Origin: Dyella_B acidisoli
GTDB taxonomy: Bacteria > Pseudomonadota > Gammaproteobacteria > Xanthomonadales > Rhodanobacteraceae
Length of the DNA stretch: 64,000 nucleotides
Assembly: GCF_049532895.1 (NCBI RefSeq)
Contig: NZ_CP064031.1
Location: 3,906,001 to 3,970,000, forward strand
Direction of reading: 5' to 3'
The notes beneath the pieces were generated by a model that was given only the letters and a program-made list of their open reading frames with translations, made no database searches and was not told the origin of the DNA. Below are positions 41,433 through 51,198 of the stretch, in pieces. Position 1 is the first letter of the stretch. Each line of letters opens with the position of its first letter. Made by a program: the position numbers and the translations under genes.

Positions 41433-43379
41433 TCACGAAGAAACGGCCGCTACGCCTGCCTGCGGACGTTCAAAGAACCTCTGCACTTCACCAATATCCC
41501 GCGTTCGAGGCATCGGCGGCAGGCTGTTGAGGAACAACTTGCCGTAACCCTTGGTCGTCAAACGCGGATCGCAAAGCACCAGTACGCCGCGATCGTGCAC
41601 GTCACGAATCAGCCGCCCTGCCCCTTGCTTGAGCGCAATCACGGCCGAAGGAACCTGCCACCCCATGAAAGGATTGATGCCCGCCTGCTCCAGCGATTCC
41701 AGTCGTGCCTGCAGCACCGGATCGTCCGGCGCGGCAAACGGCAGCTTGTCGATCATCACCACAGACAGCGCTTCGCCGGCCACGTCCACGCCTTCCCAAA
41801 AGCTCGCTGCGCCAAGCAGAACGCCATGACCGCTGGCGCGAAAATCCTCCAGCAACTGGTGACGCGGCGCACTGCCCTGCACGAACAGCGGCCAAGGCAC
41901 GCGATCGGTCAGCAGATCCGCAGCGCGGCGCAATGCGCGGTGCGAGGTGAATAGCAGGAACGCGCGACCGTTGGAGGCTTCCAGCACAGGCAGCGTGGCA
42001 TCGATCACACGATCGGTGTAATCGCGCATCGCTGGATCGGGAAGACCATCCGGCATGTAACACAAGGCTTGTCGCGCGTAATCGAAAGGACTTTCCAGGC
42101 TCAACGTCTGTGGATCGTCTAAGCCCAGCTGACGCGCGAAGTGGTCAAACTGCCCCGCGACTGACAGCGTCGCCGAGGTATGAATCCACGCCGCATGCGT
42201 GCGCTCGCGCATCGCACGCAATGGCGCTGCCAGATCCAGCGGCGTGGCATGCAATGCAAACCCGCGTGGAAACAGTTCGTACCAGCGCACGTCCTGCTCG
42301 GACGATGTTTCGGCGACGCGATCCAGGCGTTCGCTCAGATGCGCTGCTCGCTCGTGTACGTTCATCAGACCGCGCGAACGTTCGGCTTGCGAAGCCAGCG
42401 CATCGGTCAGCGCGGCCAGCACTTCGCTCAGGTCGCGCAGTGAGGAGGACACGCCGTCGCGTCGCAATAGTTCGTGGAATGGTCCGCGTGTTGGCAGTGT
42501 GTCGATCGCCAGGCGGAACTTGCGTACCGCTTCCTGCAAGGCTTCCACGGGTTCCAGCACAAGACCCATCGCACCGGTGACGCCATTGCATTCGGCGAGC
42601 GCATCCTGCGCCAGTTCGGTGAGCTGCCGTGCGCTGATGCTTTGCGAAAAGAACTGTCCAGCCAGTTCCGGTATCTGATGTGCCTCGTCCAGAATGAAAG
42701 CCTGCGCGCCCGGCAGAATTTCACCGAAGCCCTCCTGCTTCAACGCCAGATCGGCGAACAGCAGATGGTGATTCACCACGACCAGATCCGCTTCCTGCGC
42801 TTCACGGCGCGCGGTGACCACATGGCAATCGTCGTAGAACGGACATTCGACGCCCAGGCAGTTTTCTGGCGTGGACGTTACGCGCACCCATAACGGTGAA
42901 TCCTCTGGCACTTCCGCCAGCTCCATGCGATCACCACGACGCGTGCGCGCGGACCACGCGCGGATCGATGCCAATTGCGCGGCCTGGCTGCGCTCCATGC
43001 TCGAACCTTCGCGTACCGTCTGATCGAGGCGATACAAGCACAGATAATTGGCACGTCCTTTCAGCAACGCTGTCTTCAGACGCGCACCGAGCACCGAACG
43101 CACTTTCGGTATGTCGCGGAAAAAGAGCTGATCCTGCAGCGCCTTCGTGCCAGTGGAAACAATCACCCGCTCGCCCGACAGCATGGCCGGCACCAGGTAC
43201 GCATACGTTTTGCCCGTGCCCGTGCCCGCTTCGGCAATCAGCGTCTCGCATTCGGCAATGGCGTGCTGCACCGCGTGCGCCATTTCCTGCTGCGCGGGGC
43301 GTGGGGCGAAATTCGGCAACTCGCGGGCAAACGGGCCGTCGGCGCCGAGCAGTGCGCCGATGTCGTCGGGGTCGGTCAT
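41433..43379 (-). CDS. yoaA: DinG/YoaA family ATP-dependent DNA helicase
   Basis: This 648-residue XPD-like superfamily 2 helicase has Walker A EAGTGTGKT (50-58), DEAH (231-234), and four cysteines, C114, C174, C179 and C185, spaced for a 4Fe-4S cluster. C-terminal motifs ASFWEGVDVAGEAL and LKQGAGRLIR complete the helicase core. The length is closer to YoaA than to DinG. Such helicases unwind damaged or R-loop-containing DNA during repair. It is a single gene, divergent from the MAPEG gene. Confidence 0.93.
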   Translation of the reverse strand: MTDPDDIGALLGADGPFARELPNFAPRPAQQEMAHAVQHAIAECETLIAEAGTGTGKTYAYLVPAMLSGERVIVSTGTKALQDQLFFRDIPKVRSVLGARLKTALLKGRANYLCLYRLDQTVREGSSMERSQAAQLASIRAWSARTRRGDRMELAEVPEDSPLWVRVTSTPENCLGVECPFYDDCHVVTARREAQEADLVVVNHHLLFADLALKQEGFGEILPGAQAFILDEAHQIPELAGQFFSQSISARQLTELAQDALAECNGVTGAMGLVLEPVEALQEAVRKFRLAIDTLPTRGPFHELLRRDGVSSSLRDLSEVLAALTDALASQAERSRGLMNVHERAAHLSERLDRVAETSSEQDVRWYELFPRGFALHATPLDLAAPLRAMRERTHAAWIHTSATLSVAGQFDHFARQLGLDDPQTLSLESPFDYARQALCYMPDGLPDPAMRDYTDRVIDATLPVLEASNGRAFLLFTSHRALRRAADLLTDRVPWPLFVQGSAPRHQLLEDFRASGHGVLLGAASFWEGVDVAGEALSVVMIDKLPFAAPDDPVLQARLESLEQAGINPFMGWQVPSAVIALKQGAGRLIRDVHDRGVLVLCDPRLTTKGYGKLFLNSLPPMPRTRDIGEVQRFFERPQAGVAAVSS

Positions 43380-43612
43380 GCATCCAGTATCTCGCAGCGA
43401 GGGTGGCAGAAACTAGCTACCGCTCGCTTTCGTCATACACGATGGCACAACCGCAAGACGTGCTTATGAGCGCTTACGCGGTTTTCAAAGAAACGCCTGA
43501 CTTATAAGTGCGTGTCATCGAGTGAAATCATTTAAAGGCTGCCTCACGTCGTCATTGCTGGCGCGAGTGACCCGTGAGGTCCACCATAACGCCACCCAAC
43601 CGGAGATGCGCC

Positions 43613-44002
43613 ATGAACGTCGAACTGCAGATGTTGGCCTGGAGTATCGTGCTTGGCCTGGTCCAGATCGTCATCGCTGTCAGCGGTCTGATCGGAAAGC
43701 GGGGCCTGGGCTGGGCCGCTAGCCCACGTGATGCGCAGTTGCCGCCCGTCGTCGGCGTTACGGCAAGACTCGATCGCGCCAGCGCAAATTTCCTCGAAAC
43801 GTTCGTCTTCTTTGCGGCGGCGGTGCTCGCCGGCTATGTGCTGCAACGTCATTCCGCCATGACCGCCTTGGGAGCGCAGCTTTATTTCTGGGCTCGCCTC
43901 ATCTACGTGCCTATTTATGCGCTGGGCATTCCTTATCTAAGGACACTGGTCTGGAGCGTCAGCATCGTAGGCATCGTGCTTTTGCTGATGCCTTTGTTGT
44001 GA
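43613..44002 (+). CDS. MAPEG family membrane protein
   Basis: This 129-residue protein has four predicted membrane segments and the MAPEG pattern: GKRGLGWAASPRD, then ARLDRASANFLETFVFFAAAVLAG, then YFWARLIYVPIYALGIPYLRTLVW. MAPEG proteins include microsomal glutathione transferases; the bacterial members are poorly characterised. GGAG lies about 9 bp before the ATG. The 233-bp gap upstream toward yoaA shows no further gene. Confidence 0.9.
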   Translation: MNVELQMLAWSIVLGLVQIVIAVSGLIGKRGLGWAASPRDAQLPPVVGVTARLDRASANFLETFVFFAAAVLAGYVLQRHSAMTALGAQLYFWARLIYVPIYALGIPYLRTLVWSVSIVGIVLLLMPLL

Positions 44003-44038
44003 CAGGCGATGCCGGTTTCAGCCCGAGAGGCTAGATGG

Positions 44039-45160
44039 CTACCCCGGCGCATCGACGACGCGGCCGATGCCTTCCGCTTCGATCGCGCTCATTGCCGAGC
44101 GCAACGCAAGCGTGTCGCCGTCCCTGCTCACGCCGATGCGGAACAGCAGATCCCCGTCGGCACTGCGCGAGGAGTGGATGGAATCGAGATTGATGCCACG
44201 TTGTTCGAATACGGAAAGCAGCGCGCGCAACGAGCCGGGGCGATCCACCGGCAAGAACACACTGATGTAGCGCGGCTCGTGTAGATCGGCGAGCAGATAG
44301 CCCAGCCGCTCGAATGCATAACTGCCTTCGGCTATGGCCTGCTCGCCGACATAGGCACGGCTTTGTTCCAGCAAGGTTTCGCGCATGCGATCGCGCGCTT
44401 CATCGTCGCCCTGGCGCACCAAGTCACGCAGTGTATCCAGATGTGCTGCCAGGCGTTCCAGCATCGGCGCCACATGCGGGTTTTCGAACTGGATGTCCTG
44501 ATAGATCGCCGGATTGCTGGCGAGAATGCGGCGTGTCACCGCCACATCCAGTTCATAGCCCACCGAACTGAAAGGGCGGATACCGTCGAGATCGCCGACC
44601 GCCGGTGCGAGTTCACGCAACACGGCGCCCTGCGCCATATGCGTGGCATGCACCATGCCTTGCACGAGCGCCATGATGCGATCGTGCTGCTCGGCATCGG
44701 CACGCACGCAATCGGCTTCGGTGGCGGCAAGAAAATCTTCGAGCCACGGACGCCATTTATCCAGGCGCGCTTCGCACACCACCATCGAACGGCCACGCAA
44801 GGTGGCGGCTTTGGGCGCGGCGCTCATCGGATGCAGGCCGACGACTTCGGCTTGCGAAGTCAGCATGACTGCTACCGGCACGGCTTTGATCGAAGTGATG
44901 TCCAGCCAGAGCTGCTCGCGTTCGATGCCAGCCGCCTGGGCGACGTAGTGGCTGATGACGGCGGGTGTCTGGCGGATCGGTGCACAGAAGATCAGTACAT
45001 CGACGGCTTCGATGAGTGCGCGTTCGGAGAGCGCCGTGTCGCCGCTTGGATCATGGCCGAAGACGTGCAGACCCATGCGGTCTTCGAAAAAGTGACGCAG
45101 CCAGCGGCCGTAGGCGCCTTGGCTTCCGACGAGGCCGATCCGTGGCTTATCGTTGGTCAT
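44039..45160 (-). CDS. tyrA: Prephenate dehydrogenase with C-terminal ACT domain
   Basis: This 373-residue TyrA-type enzyme makes 4-hydroxyphenylpyruvate for tyrosine synthesis. The N-terminal nucleotide-binding motif is RIGLVGSQGAYGRWL; LDITSIKAVP and VGLHPMSAAPKAATLRGR line the active site, where the His corresponds to the catalytic His of TyrA. A helical dimerisation part (residues about 180-285) and an ACT domain (about 296-373, ISVFLPVDRPGSLRALL) follow, the latter likely binding tyrosine for feedback. No chorismate mutase domain is fused. The ATG at 45160 is chosen over a TTG at 45169. Confidence 0.92.
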   Translation of the reverse strand: MTNDKPRIGLVGSQGAYGRWLRHFFEDRMGLHVFGHDPSGDTALSERALIEAVDVLIFCAPIRQTPAVISHYVAQAAGIEREQLWLDITSIKAVPVAVMLTSQAEVVGLHPMSAAPKAATLRGRSMVVCEARLDKWRPWLEDFLAATEADCVRADAEQHDRIMALVQGMVHATHMAQGAVLRELAPAVGDLDGIRPFSSVGYELDVAVTRRILASNPAIYQDIQFENPHVAPMLERLAAHLDTLRDLVRQGDDEARDRMRETLLEQSRAYVGEQAIAEGSYAFERLGYLLADLHEPRYISVFLPVDRPGSLRALLSVFEQRGINLDSIHSSRSADGDLLFRIGVSRDGDTLALRSAMSAIEAEGIGRVVDAPG

Positions 45161-45227
45161 GAGAAGCAATTCCGTAAGGGAGGCGTGCGCAAGATTGTCT
45201 TTCCTGTCACGTGATGCACTTACTTTA

Positions 45228-45340
45228 GCCGTCCGTCATTCCCGCGAAAGTGGAGGCGCTTTTCAACAGCGAAGCTGGTCAATCCAATTTCAAGTATGCA
45301 TCAGAGCAAGATGGATTCCCGCTTTCGCGGGAATGACGGC
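45228..45340. repeat. CGTCATTCCCGCGAAAG repeat pair upstream of tyrA
   Basis: The arm CGTCATTCCCGCGAAAGTGG (45234-45253) and the inverted arm CCCGCTTTCGCGGGAATGACG (45318-45338) are separated by about 64 bp. It is the same family as 37793-37891. It lies in the 276-bp gap between the TPR lipoprotein gene and tyrA, all on the minus strand. The rest of that gap shows nothing recognisable. Confidence 0.88.
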
Positions 45341-45436
45341 CATAAGGGAATGGTGATTTTCATAGCAACCTACCCGGCCGCAAGCTTTCCCGGATAGCAG
45401 TAGCGAAGGTCTGAATGACGAGCGACTAGCTCGAAC

Positions 45437-45973
45437 TCAAAGCCGCTGCATACCCGGCTCGCGACATTCGCCCACCCATTTGCTGGCGGACGCAGCTCCC
45501 TGCTGATCGTTGGCTTGCAAGCGAATCTCCGCAATGGTCTGCCAATTGCGCGCGCACAGCGGGCCTTGCTTGGAACCCAAGGTCCACGACTGATGCGCAA
45601 GCTTTTCGGCAAGCTGGAAGTCGCCCATATAGATCGCGACTTCGGCGCGATCCTGCAGCACATCCGGCGCATCGGGATTGCGCTTCAATGCCATATCGAG
45701 CTTCGCGGCAGCAGCCTGATACTGACCGTTGCGCTCATCCTGGCGCGCAGCATCCTGCAGCGCGGTGATGCCCGGGTCGCTGAGCGGGTGCACGTTGATC
45801 ACTGACTTATCGCGCTCACCGGCAGCACGAATCTCATCCACCATCGCCACGTTGGATTTTCCCGGCGGCGGCTTCGGCGCTTCGGGCGCAGGCTGGGCAC
45901 AGGCGGCGAGCAGGACACCCGCCAGCGCGGCGAGCAGGAAGGGATGGCGGAGCGAACGGTACGACATGGTCAT
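45437..45973 (-). CDS. TPR lipoprotein, candidate LpoP-type activator of PBP1B
   Basis: The 178-residue protein has a lipoprotein signal (FLLAALAGVLLAAC, Cys25), a Pro-rich linker, and a helical domain with TPR-like repeats: ALQDAARQDERNGQYQAAAAKLDMALKR and DVLQDRAEVAIYMGDFQLAEKLA. A further helix ends in ASKWVGECREPG. It begins 5 bp after mrcB. In Pseudomonas the TPR lipoprotein LpoP is encoded beside ponB and activates PBP1B (established); position and architecture agree here. Sequence identity to LpoP cannot be judged without alignment. Start may be 45973 or 45967. Confidence 0.75.
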   Translation of the reverse strand: MTMSYRSLRHPFLLAALAGVLLAACAQPAPEAPKPPPGKSNVAMVDEIRAAGERDKSVINVHPLSDPGITALQDAARQDERNGQYQAAAAKLDMALKRNPDAPDVLQDRAEVAIYMGDFQLAEKLAHQSWTLGSKQGPLCARNWQTIAEIRLQANDQQGAASASKWVGECREPGMQRL

Positions 45974-45978
45974 GCTGG

Positions 45979-48315
45979 CTACTGATTAGTGACGGTGGTT
46001 GGCGTATCGGAGGAAGGCGCAGAGGCGCTCTGGCCGGAGCCGAACAGATTACCGATCTTTTGCCAGAAACACCCCTCCGAATCGGTGGACAGGGTACCGG
46101 CGATCACCGGCACCTGCTTGGCGCCCGAACAGGCCGGGTCACTGCGGCGGCCGTCGGAGGGGTTGATCCAGGCCATTTCCAGCCCGTCGCCCGGCGCCGG
46201 AGACAGCGGCTGGGTGGGCAGTTTGCGGAACAACTCTTGCCACGCGCGCAAAGCGCCGGTGGAACCCCACAGATGGCTGGGCTTGTTGTCGTCGCGGCCC
46301 ATCCAGAACACCGCCAGCCGATCGCCGGTGAAACCGGCAAACCAGCTGTCGCGCAGGTCGTTGCTGGTGCCGGTCTTGCCGGCCGTATGCAGGTACGCGA
46401 GGCTTCCATCAGCCAGCGACTTGGCCGTGCCGTAAGTGGCCACTTGTTGCATCGCCCAGGTCATCAGTCGTACCGCGGGCTGGTATTCGCCTTTGCCGCT
46501 TTCCACTTCGTAGCGCTTGATGGTGCGGCCATTGCCGTCGACCACGCCACTCACTGCCAGCAACGGCAGTGCATGGCCGTCCGACGCGATGTACTGATAA
46601 AGCTGCGTCACCTGGATCGGGGCCAGGTCGACCGCGCCGATCAACAGCGAAGGGCCAGGCTGGATCTGGGTCAATCCGAATGAATCGAGAAACGCCTTGA
46701 CGCGCGGTACGCCCACGGACATGCCGAGGTGAATGGTGGCGAGGTTCCAGGAATTGGCTAGCGCATCGACCATCGGCACCATGCCATGGCTCTGGTTGTC
46801 GTCGTTATGCGGCGTCCACCACGTGCCATCGGGCTGCTTCATGCTGATCGGCGAATCGTCCAACTGCGTGGCGAGATTCCAGCGATCGGGCTGCGTCAGG
46901 GCCACCAGATAGACGAACGGTTTGATGGTGGAACCGATCGGCCGCTGTGCATCCAGCGCACGATTGAAGCCCTGCTCGTCGGCAAACTTGCTGCCCACGA
47001 CAGCAAGCACATGGCCGGTCTTGGAATCGGTGACCACCCCCGCGCCCTGCGTATCCTCGCCGCGCTTGCCGAGATTGTTGATCGCGGTGCTGAGCGACTG
47101 CTCGGTATAAAGCTGCGTGGCCGGATCGAGCGTGGTGAAGATCGACAGGTTGCCCTGCATCAGCGTGTCTTCATCGAAATCATTGGTGATCTGCTGACGC
47201 ACCAGTTCCATGAAGGCCGGGAAACGGTTGTGTGGCAATTGACCGTCAGGGATCACGCCTAGCTGTGTCTGCTTCGCGGAGCGGGCCTGTTCTTCCGTGA
47301 GCAATCCTGTGCTGGCGAACATATCCAGCACCAGGTTGCGCCGCGCCAATGCACGATCGGGATAACGGCGCGGATCAAGCTGGCTGGGGCCTTTCACCAG
47401 ACCAATCAGCAAGGCCATTTCCTGCGGGCGCAGATATTCCAGGCGCCGACCGAAATAGAACTCCGCGCCCGCCGCAAAACCGTGCACGGCCTGATTGCCC
47501 TGCTGCCCCAGGAACACTTCGTTGACGTACGCCTCGAGAATGCGCGACTTGCTGTAGTGCATCTCCAGCAGGATCGCCATCAGCGCTTCGTTCAACTTGC
47601 GCCCCATGGTCTGTTCGCGATTGAGGAACAGATTGCGCACCAGCTGCTGGGTGAGCGTGGACGCACCTTGCACGGCATGGCCTGCGCGCAAGTCAGCGAA
47701 CAAGGCACGCAGGATCGCGGTGAAGTCGACACCAATGTGATGCTTGAAGTCGCGGTCTTCCACCGCCTGCAAACCGGCGATCAGCAACGGCGGCACGTCG
47801 TTCAACTGTACGTAGCTGCGGTCTTCCTGCTTGGCGCCATACACGGTGGCGATGCGTGCAGGATCCAGGTGCACTTCGCTCAACGCCTTGTTCGAGCCCA
47901 CGTCGGCGACCGATTGCACGACACCGCTGCCCACCGCAACACGAACGTGCTTGGGCAGTTCGCCACCGTCAGGCCCTGCATAGCCACGCGAGGAAATGAA
48001 ATAGATGCTGCCCTTTTTCGCCCAGCTACCCGGGACATCGCCGTGACCGTCGCTCACGTAGCCGGAGAAGGTGAGTTCCACTTCCAAGGTGTTGGGCGTC
48101 ATCGGCACGCCGGGCGCGAGGCGCAGCGGCTGCGAGTAGATGCGCGTAGGCACGGCGAAAACAAGATCGTTGAAACGGTTCTGCACGCGCTTGTTGAGGA
48201 TTAGCGAGTACGGCAGCAGGAACCCGAACAACAGGCCCGTGCAAACCCAGAACGGAATGCGTAGCCAGGGCCAGCACGCGCTTGCGATGGATCGGATGCG
48301 GCTCAAAGCGTCCAA
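45979..48315 (-). CDS. mrcB: Penicillin-binding protein 1B
   Basis: This 778-residue bifunctional peptidoglycan synthase has one membrane anchor (about 22-42), a UB2H-like region, then a GT51 glycosyltransferase (E186 in EDRDF, GASTLTQQLVRNLFL) and a transpeptidase with S462-T-I-K465, S521-W-N523 and K646-T-G-T649. The start is a TTG at 48315; an in-frame TGA 15 codons upstream and no ATG or GTG between exclude a longer form. The TPR lipoprotein gene follows 5 bp later. Confidence 0.95.
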   Translation of the reverse strand: MDALSRIRSIASACWPWLRIPFWVCTGLLFGFLLPYSLILNKRVQNRFNDLVFAVPTRIYSQPLRLAPGVPMTPNTLEVELTFSGYVSDGHGDVPGSWAKKGSIYFISSRGYAGPDGGELPKHVRVAVGSGVVQSVADVGSNKALSEVHLDPARIATVYGAKQEDRSYVQLNDVPPLLIAGLQAVEDRDFKHHIGVDFTAILRALFADLRAGHAVQGASTLTQQLVRNLFLNREQTMGRKLNEALMAILLEMHYSKSRILEAYVNEVFLGQQGNQAVHGFAAGAEFYFGRRLEYLRPQEMALLIGLVKGPSQLDPRRYPDRALARRNLVLDMFASTGLLTEEQARSAKQTQLGVIPDGQLPHNRFPAFMELVRQQITNDFDEDTLMQGNLSIFTTLDPATQLYTEQSLSTAINNLGKRGEDTQGAGVVTDSKTGHVLAVVGSKFADEQGFNRALDAQRPIGSTIKPFVYLVALTQPDRWNLATQLDDSPISMKQPDGTWWTPHNDDNQSHGMVPMVDALANSWNLATIHLGMSVGVPRVKAFLDSFGLTQIQPGPSLLIGAVDLAPIQVTQLYQYIASDGHALPLLAVSGVVDGNGRTIKRYEVESGKGEYQPAVRLMTWAMQQVATYGTAKSLADGSLAYLHTAGKTGTSNDLRDSWFAGFTGDRLAVFWMGRDDNKPSHLWGSTGALRAWQELFRKLPTQPLSPAPGDGLEMAWINPSDGRRSDPACSGAKQVPVIAGTLSTDSEGCFWQKIGNLFGSGQSASAPSSDTPTTVTNQ

Positions 48316-48466
48316 AGGGTGTCCAGATGTAGGGAGAGTTGGATCGGCGGTGTCGGGATCATAGGGCTCGCCACCCGGCGGCCGGATGAACGCAGGCCTG
48401 TCATAGATGGCACAGGGCGGGCATTTCGGGGGTTTTCACGTGGCCTCTACTCCGCAAAGGCCCCGT

Positions 48467-48488
48467 GTAGGTTTGCACCTCAACCTAC
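48467..48488. repeat. GTAGGTT short palindrome at the SDR gene end
   Basis: GTAGGTT and AACCTAC are inverted around TGCACCTC. It is a short, half-sized copy of the TTGGGGTGCAAACC family. Its inner TAG, read on the minus strand, is the stop codon of the SDR gene (48485-48487). The gap up to mrcB (48316-48466) shows no gene. Confidence 0.75.
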
Positions 48489-49318
48489 AGCCGCCAGCAC
48501 TCGGCATCCGGCTGAAACGGCCGTGGTTGCACGCCAAGCAGCCGTGTCACCTCGGTATTGTCGGCAATAAGATCCGCCTCCAGGCGACTCAGCGGCCCCC
48601 GCAGTTTGCCTACTCCGCGACTCGCCGTTCGCAACAGCCACGCCGGAAGCGGCAAAGGCACCGTATCGACCGGCAGGCTGCGGCGCACGCGCTGGAACAT
48701 TTCGCTTACCGGCAGCCGTTCGCCACCGCCGATCGCGAGAACTTTGCCTGCCGCGGCGGCGTTATCCAGCGCCGCGAGCGCAGCGTGGGCCAGATCCTGC
48801 GCATGGACGGGCTGGCGCAAGCCGCTGCCGGCCGGGAGTGGAAACACCCGCGTGCGCATCGCACGCTGGGCCATCGGCGTGAGGCTTTTATCCATGCCAG
48901 CACCATAAACCAACGTAGGGCGCAGCACTGTCCAGGCACTGCCGTGCTTTTCACAGGCTTCAACCATCACCTTTTCGCTATCGCGAATCAGTTGCGACAG
49001 CTCACGCTCCGTATGCACTTCTGAATCGCGCTTGCTGTCTGCGCTCATCGAACTGACCACCACCACGCGCGGCGCATGCGGCAGTTCAACCTGCTGCAAC
49101 CAGTCGGCAAGATGGTTCAAAGGACCGAAGCTGAAAATGGCCGATATGTCTCCGACCACCGGCACCGCGTCAGGAAGACGGCCGGACAGCCACGTCACGT
49201 TTTGCGCCGGGGATTGTGCAGTCCGGCTCAATGCCAAGACCGGCTCATCGCGAGCGGCGAGCAATGGCAGCAAGTAGTGCCCGATCTGGCTGCTGCCGCC
49301 AAAGACCAATACCGTCAT
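48485..49318 (-). CDS. SDR-family NAD(P)-binding protein
   Basis: The 277-residue atypical SDR has VLVFGGSSQIGHYLLP as the dinucleotide loop, VVVVSSMSADSK in place of the usual catalytic Ser region, and TVLRPTLVYGAGMDKSL, common in NAD-dependent epimerases. The active-site YxxxK is not evident; SEKVMVEACEKHG occupies the place. The function is unknown, possibly NAD(P) sensing or a quinone- or sugar-related reaction. The start overlaps the stop of the TPR gene upstream by 4 bp, so the two are translated together. Confidence 0.82.
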   Translation of the reverse strand: MTVLVFGGSSQIGHYLLPLLAARDEPVLALSRTAQSPAQNVTWLSGRLPDAVPVVGDISAIFSFGPLNHLADWLQQVELPHAPRVVVVSSMSADSKRDSEVHTERELSQLIRDSEKVMVEACEKHGSAWTVLRPTLVYGAGMDKSLTPMAQRAMRTRVFPLPAGSGLRQPVHAQDLAHAALAALDNAAAAGKVLAIGGGERLPVSEMFQRVRRSLPVDTVPLPLPAWLLRTASRGVGKLRGPLSRLEADLIADNTEVTRLLGVQPRPFQPDAECWRL

Positions 49319-51057
49319 CGACTTCCCTGCTGCATGCGTGCAATAAGTTCTCGCACGCGCGGATCGTTCGGCAGCAGATTTCGCCCCTGCTCCAGTGACG
49401 AGGCCGCGTTGTTGCGATCACCACTGTCAAACTGCTGCTCGGCCTGATCGATCCAGGCGTTAGCCAGGCGCTGGCGTGATATCGACAAGGCCGCATCGCC
49501 CGGCTCGAGATTGTCGAGTGCATCGAGCAAGCTGCCGGCTTTCTTGAGATTGCCGGCGCGTAAGGCCTGATTGAATTGCTGCTGCACTGCTCCCGGCAAT
49601 CCTTGCAGTCCAGCCAGCGCTTCCGGGTTGTTGCCGTCGATGGCGAGCGCGCCGCGATAAAGGTCGTAAGCGCAATCGCCCGGCGGCGACATGATGTCGC
49701 CTCGCGCCGTGGCCTGCTTGGCGCGGCTGACCATATCCGCAACCTTGATTTGCTGCTGCCCTGTCAAAGGCGCTTGTTGCGGTGGCGCGATGCCTTCCTC
49801 CTGGCCACCCTTGCTAACCGTTGGCGCCTTATTGGTGGTCGCCGTAGTGTTGTCGACAACGGGGAGCTGCGCAGGTGTTTGACCCAAACGCGCCCGCGCT
49901 GCAACCAGATCGGCCGATCCCGGCGCGAGCGTTTCGGCCTGATCGAGCAGTTGCTTTGCGTGTTCGGCATCACCGTCATCGATTGCGGCATTCGCTTGCA
50001 CTACCAGTGCTTGCGCAACTTGCCCAATCCCAGCCTTGGCCTGTGTGTTGTTAGGATCGATCGCCAGCGCCGCCTTGAAATGCGCGAGCGCGGTGTCGTT
50101 GCCATCGCCCGCAATGCGGCCGGCACGCAACGCATCATTGCCCTGATTGATGGCATCGGTCAGCGCACCGTTGGCTTGCGCCTGCAGTGCGGAAAGCGAC
50201 GCGCGCAAGTTAGGCAATTGCGCATAGTTGGGCAGCACAGCCGCGAGACGATCGATGCCGGCGGAAGCGTTGGCGATATCGTTCGCATTCAGTGCTTTCT
50301 GGATTTGCGCAGCCATCGCATCGCCGACTTGATCCATGCCATGCCGCGCCACTGCGTTATCTGGCTCTGCTGACAGAACGCGTTGGTAGAGCGCGGCGGC
50401 GCCGTCCGGACCATCGAGCTTGTTCTGGCTGAGCGCCTGTTGCGCTTGCGCGACCAAGCTGTCCGTCTGACCCGACGAAACCTGCGCCTTGGCGATGGCC
50501 TGCGTAAGGCGATCCACGTCGCTGCCGCCGCCAAGCAATTCGCGAGCATTGGTCAATGCCTGGGATGCTTCGTCGGGCTTGCCTGCTTGCAAGGCGGCAT
50601 CGGCGCGCGAAATCTCCGCACGCCCCACGTCGTTGAGGCCTTGTCGCGCAGCATCATTATCCGGTTCGAGTGCGCGCGCCGCTTCGAACAGCTCGCGCGC
50701 GCTGGTGCCATCGGTGCCATCGAGGTGACCTTGCTGCAAGGCGACCTGCGCCCGATGCAGCACGTCATCGAAATCGGTGCGCGGTACCAGGCTGCGCAAA
50801 CGGCTCTGGTTGAACCACAAGCCGGCGACCGCCGCCAGCAGCACGGCGATCAAGGTGGGTAGGATCCAGTGGCGCTTTTTATAAGGGTCTTTGTTACTGG
50901 ATGCGTCACGTCGATAAGCAGGCTCCACCTGAATGCGCGGCAGACCGTCATCCGGCTCGGCAGCCGGATGCGGCCGATCCACCTGGTCCAGGTTGCCCAG
51001 TTTCGGTTCGGTTCGGCCGGAATTACTCGGGTCGTTCGGGTCGCGTTTTCTGCCCAT
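49315..51057 (-). CDS. Membrane-anchored TPR-repeat protein
   Basis: The 580-residue protein has a charged cytoplasmic N-terminus, one membrane segment (about 64-81, ILPTLIAVLLAAVAGLWF) and a long periplasmic array of TPR-like repeats. Several units share ARxxLEPDNDAARQGL-type endings, for example near 130, 235, 340 and 475. A low-complexity linker (about 405-445) splits the array. TPR arrays act as scaffolds, perhaps for an envelope complex. I recognise no named family. The gene forms a coupled pair with the SDR gene (4-bp overlap). Confidence 0.85.
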   Translation of the reverse strand: MGRKRDPNDPSNSGRTEPKLGNLDQVDRPHPAAEPDDGLPRIQVEPAYRRDASSNKDPYKKRHWILPTLIAVLLAAVAGLWFNQSRLRSLVPRTDFDDVLHRAQVALQQGHLDGTDGTSARELFEAARALEPDNDAARQGLNDVGRAEISRADAALQAGKPDEASQALTNARELLGGGSDVDRLTQAIAKAQVSSGQTDSLVAQAQQALSQNKLDGPDGAAALYQRVLSAEPDNAVARHGMDQVGDAMAAQIQKALNANDIANASAGIDRLAAVLPNYAQLPNLRASLSALQAQANGALTDAINQGNDALRAGRIAGDGNDTALAHFKAALAIDPNNTQAKAGIGQVAQALVVQANAAIDDGDAEHAKQLLDQAETLAPGSADLVAARARLGQTPAQLPVVDNTTATTNKAPTVSKGGQEEGIAPPQQAPLTGQQQIKVADMVSRAKQATARGDIMSPPGDCAYDLYRGALAIDGNNPEALAGLQGLPGAVQQQFNQALRAGNLKKAGSLLDALDNLEPGDAALSISRQRLANAWIDQAEQQFDSGDRNNAASSLEQGRNLLPNDPRVRELIARMQQGSR

Positions 51058-51198
51058 GGGTCCTGAGCTAGCGGGTGAATGCGTTCAGCTTAGCATTGCC
51101 ATGAAGACAGAAACTGACAGCGAAAAGTTGCGTTCAGCGATGCGAAGACACTCTCTTCTCTGCTGGCGGGGAAGAATTGAACTGAGAGCTTCCGCAAC

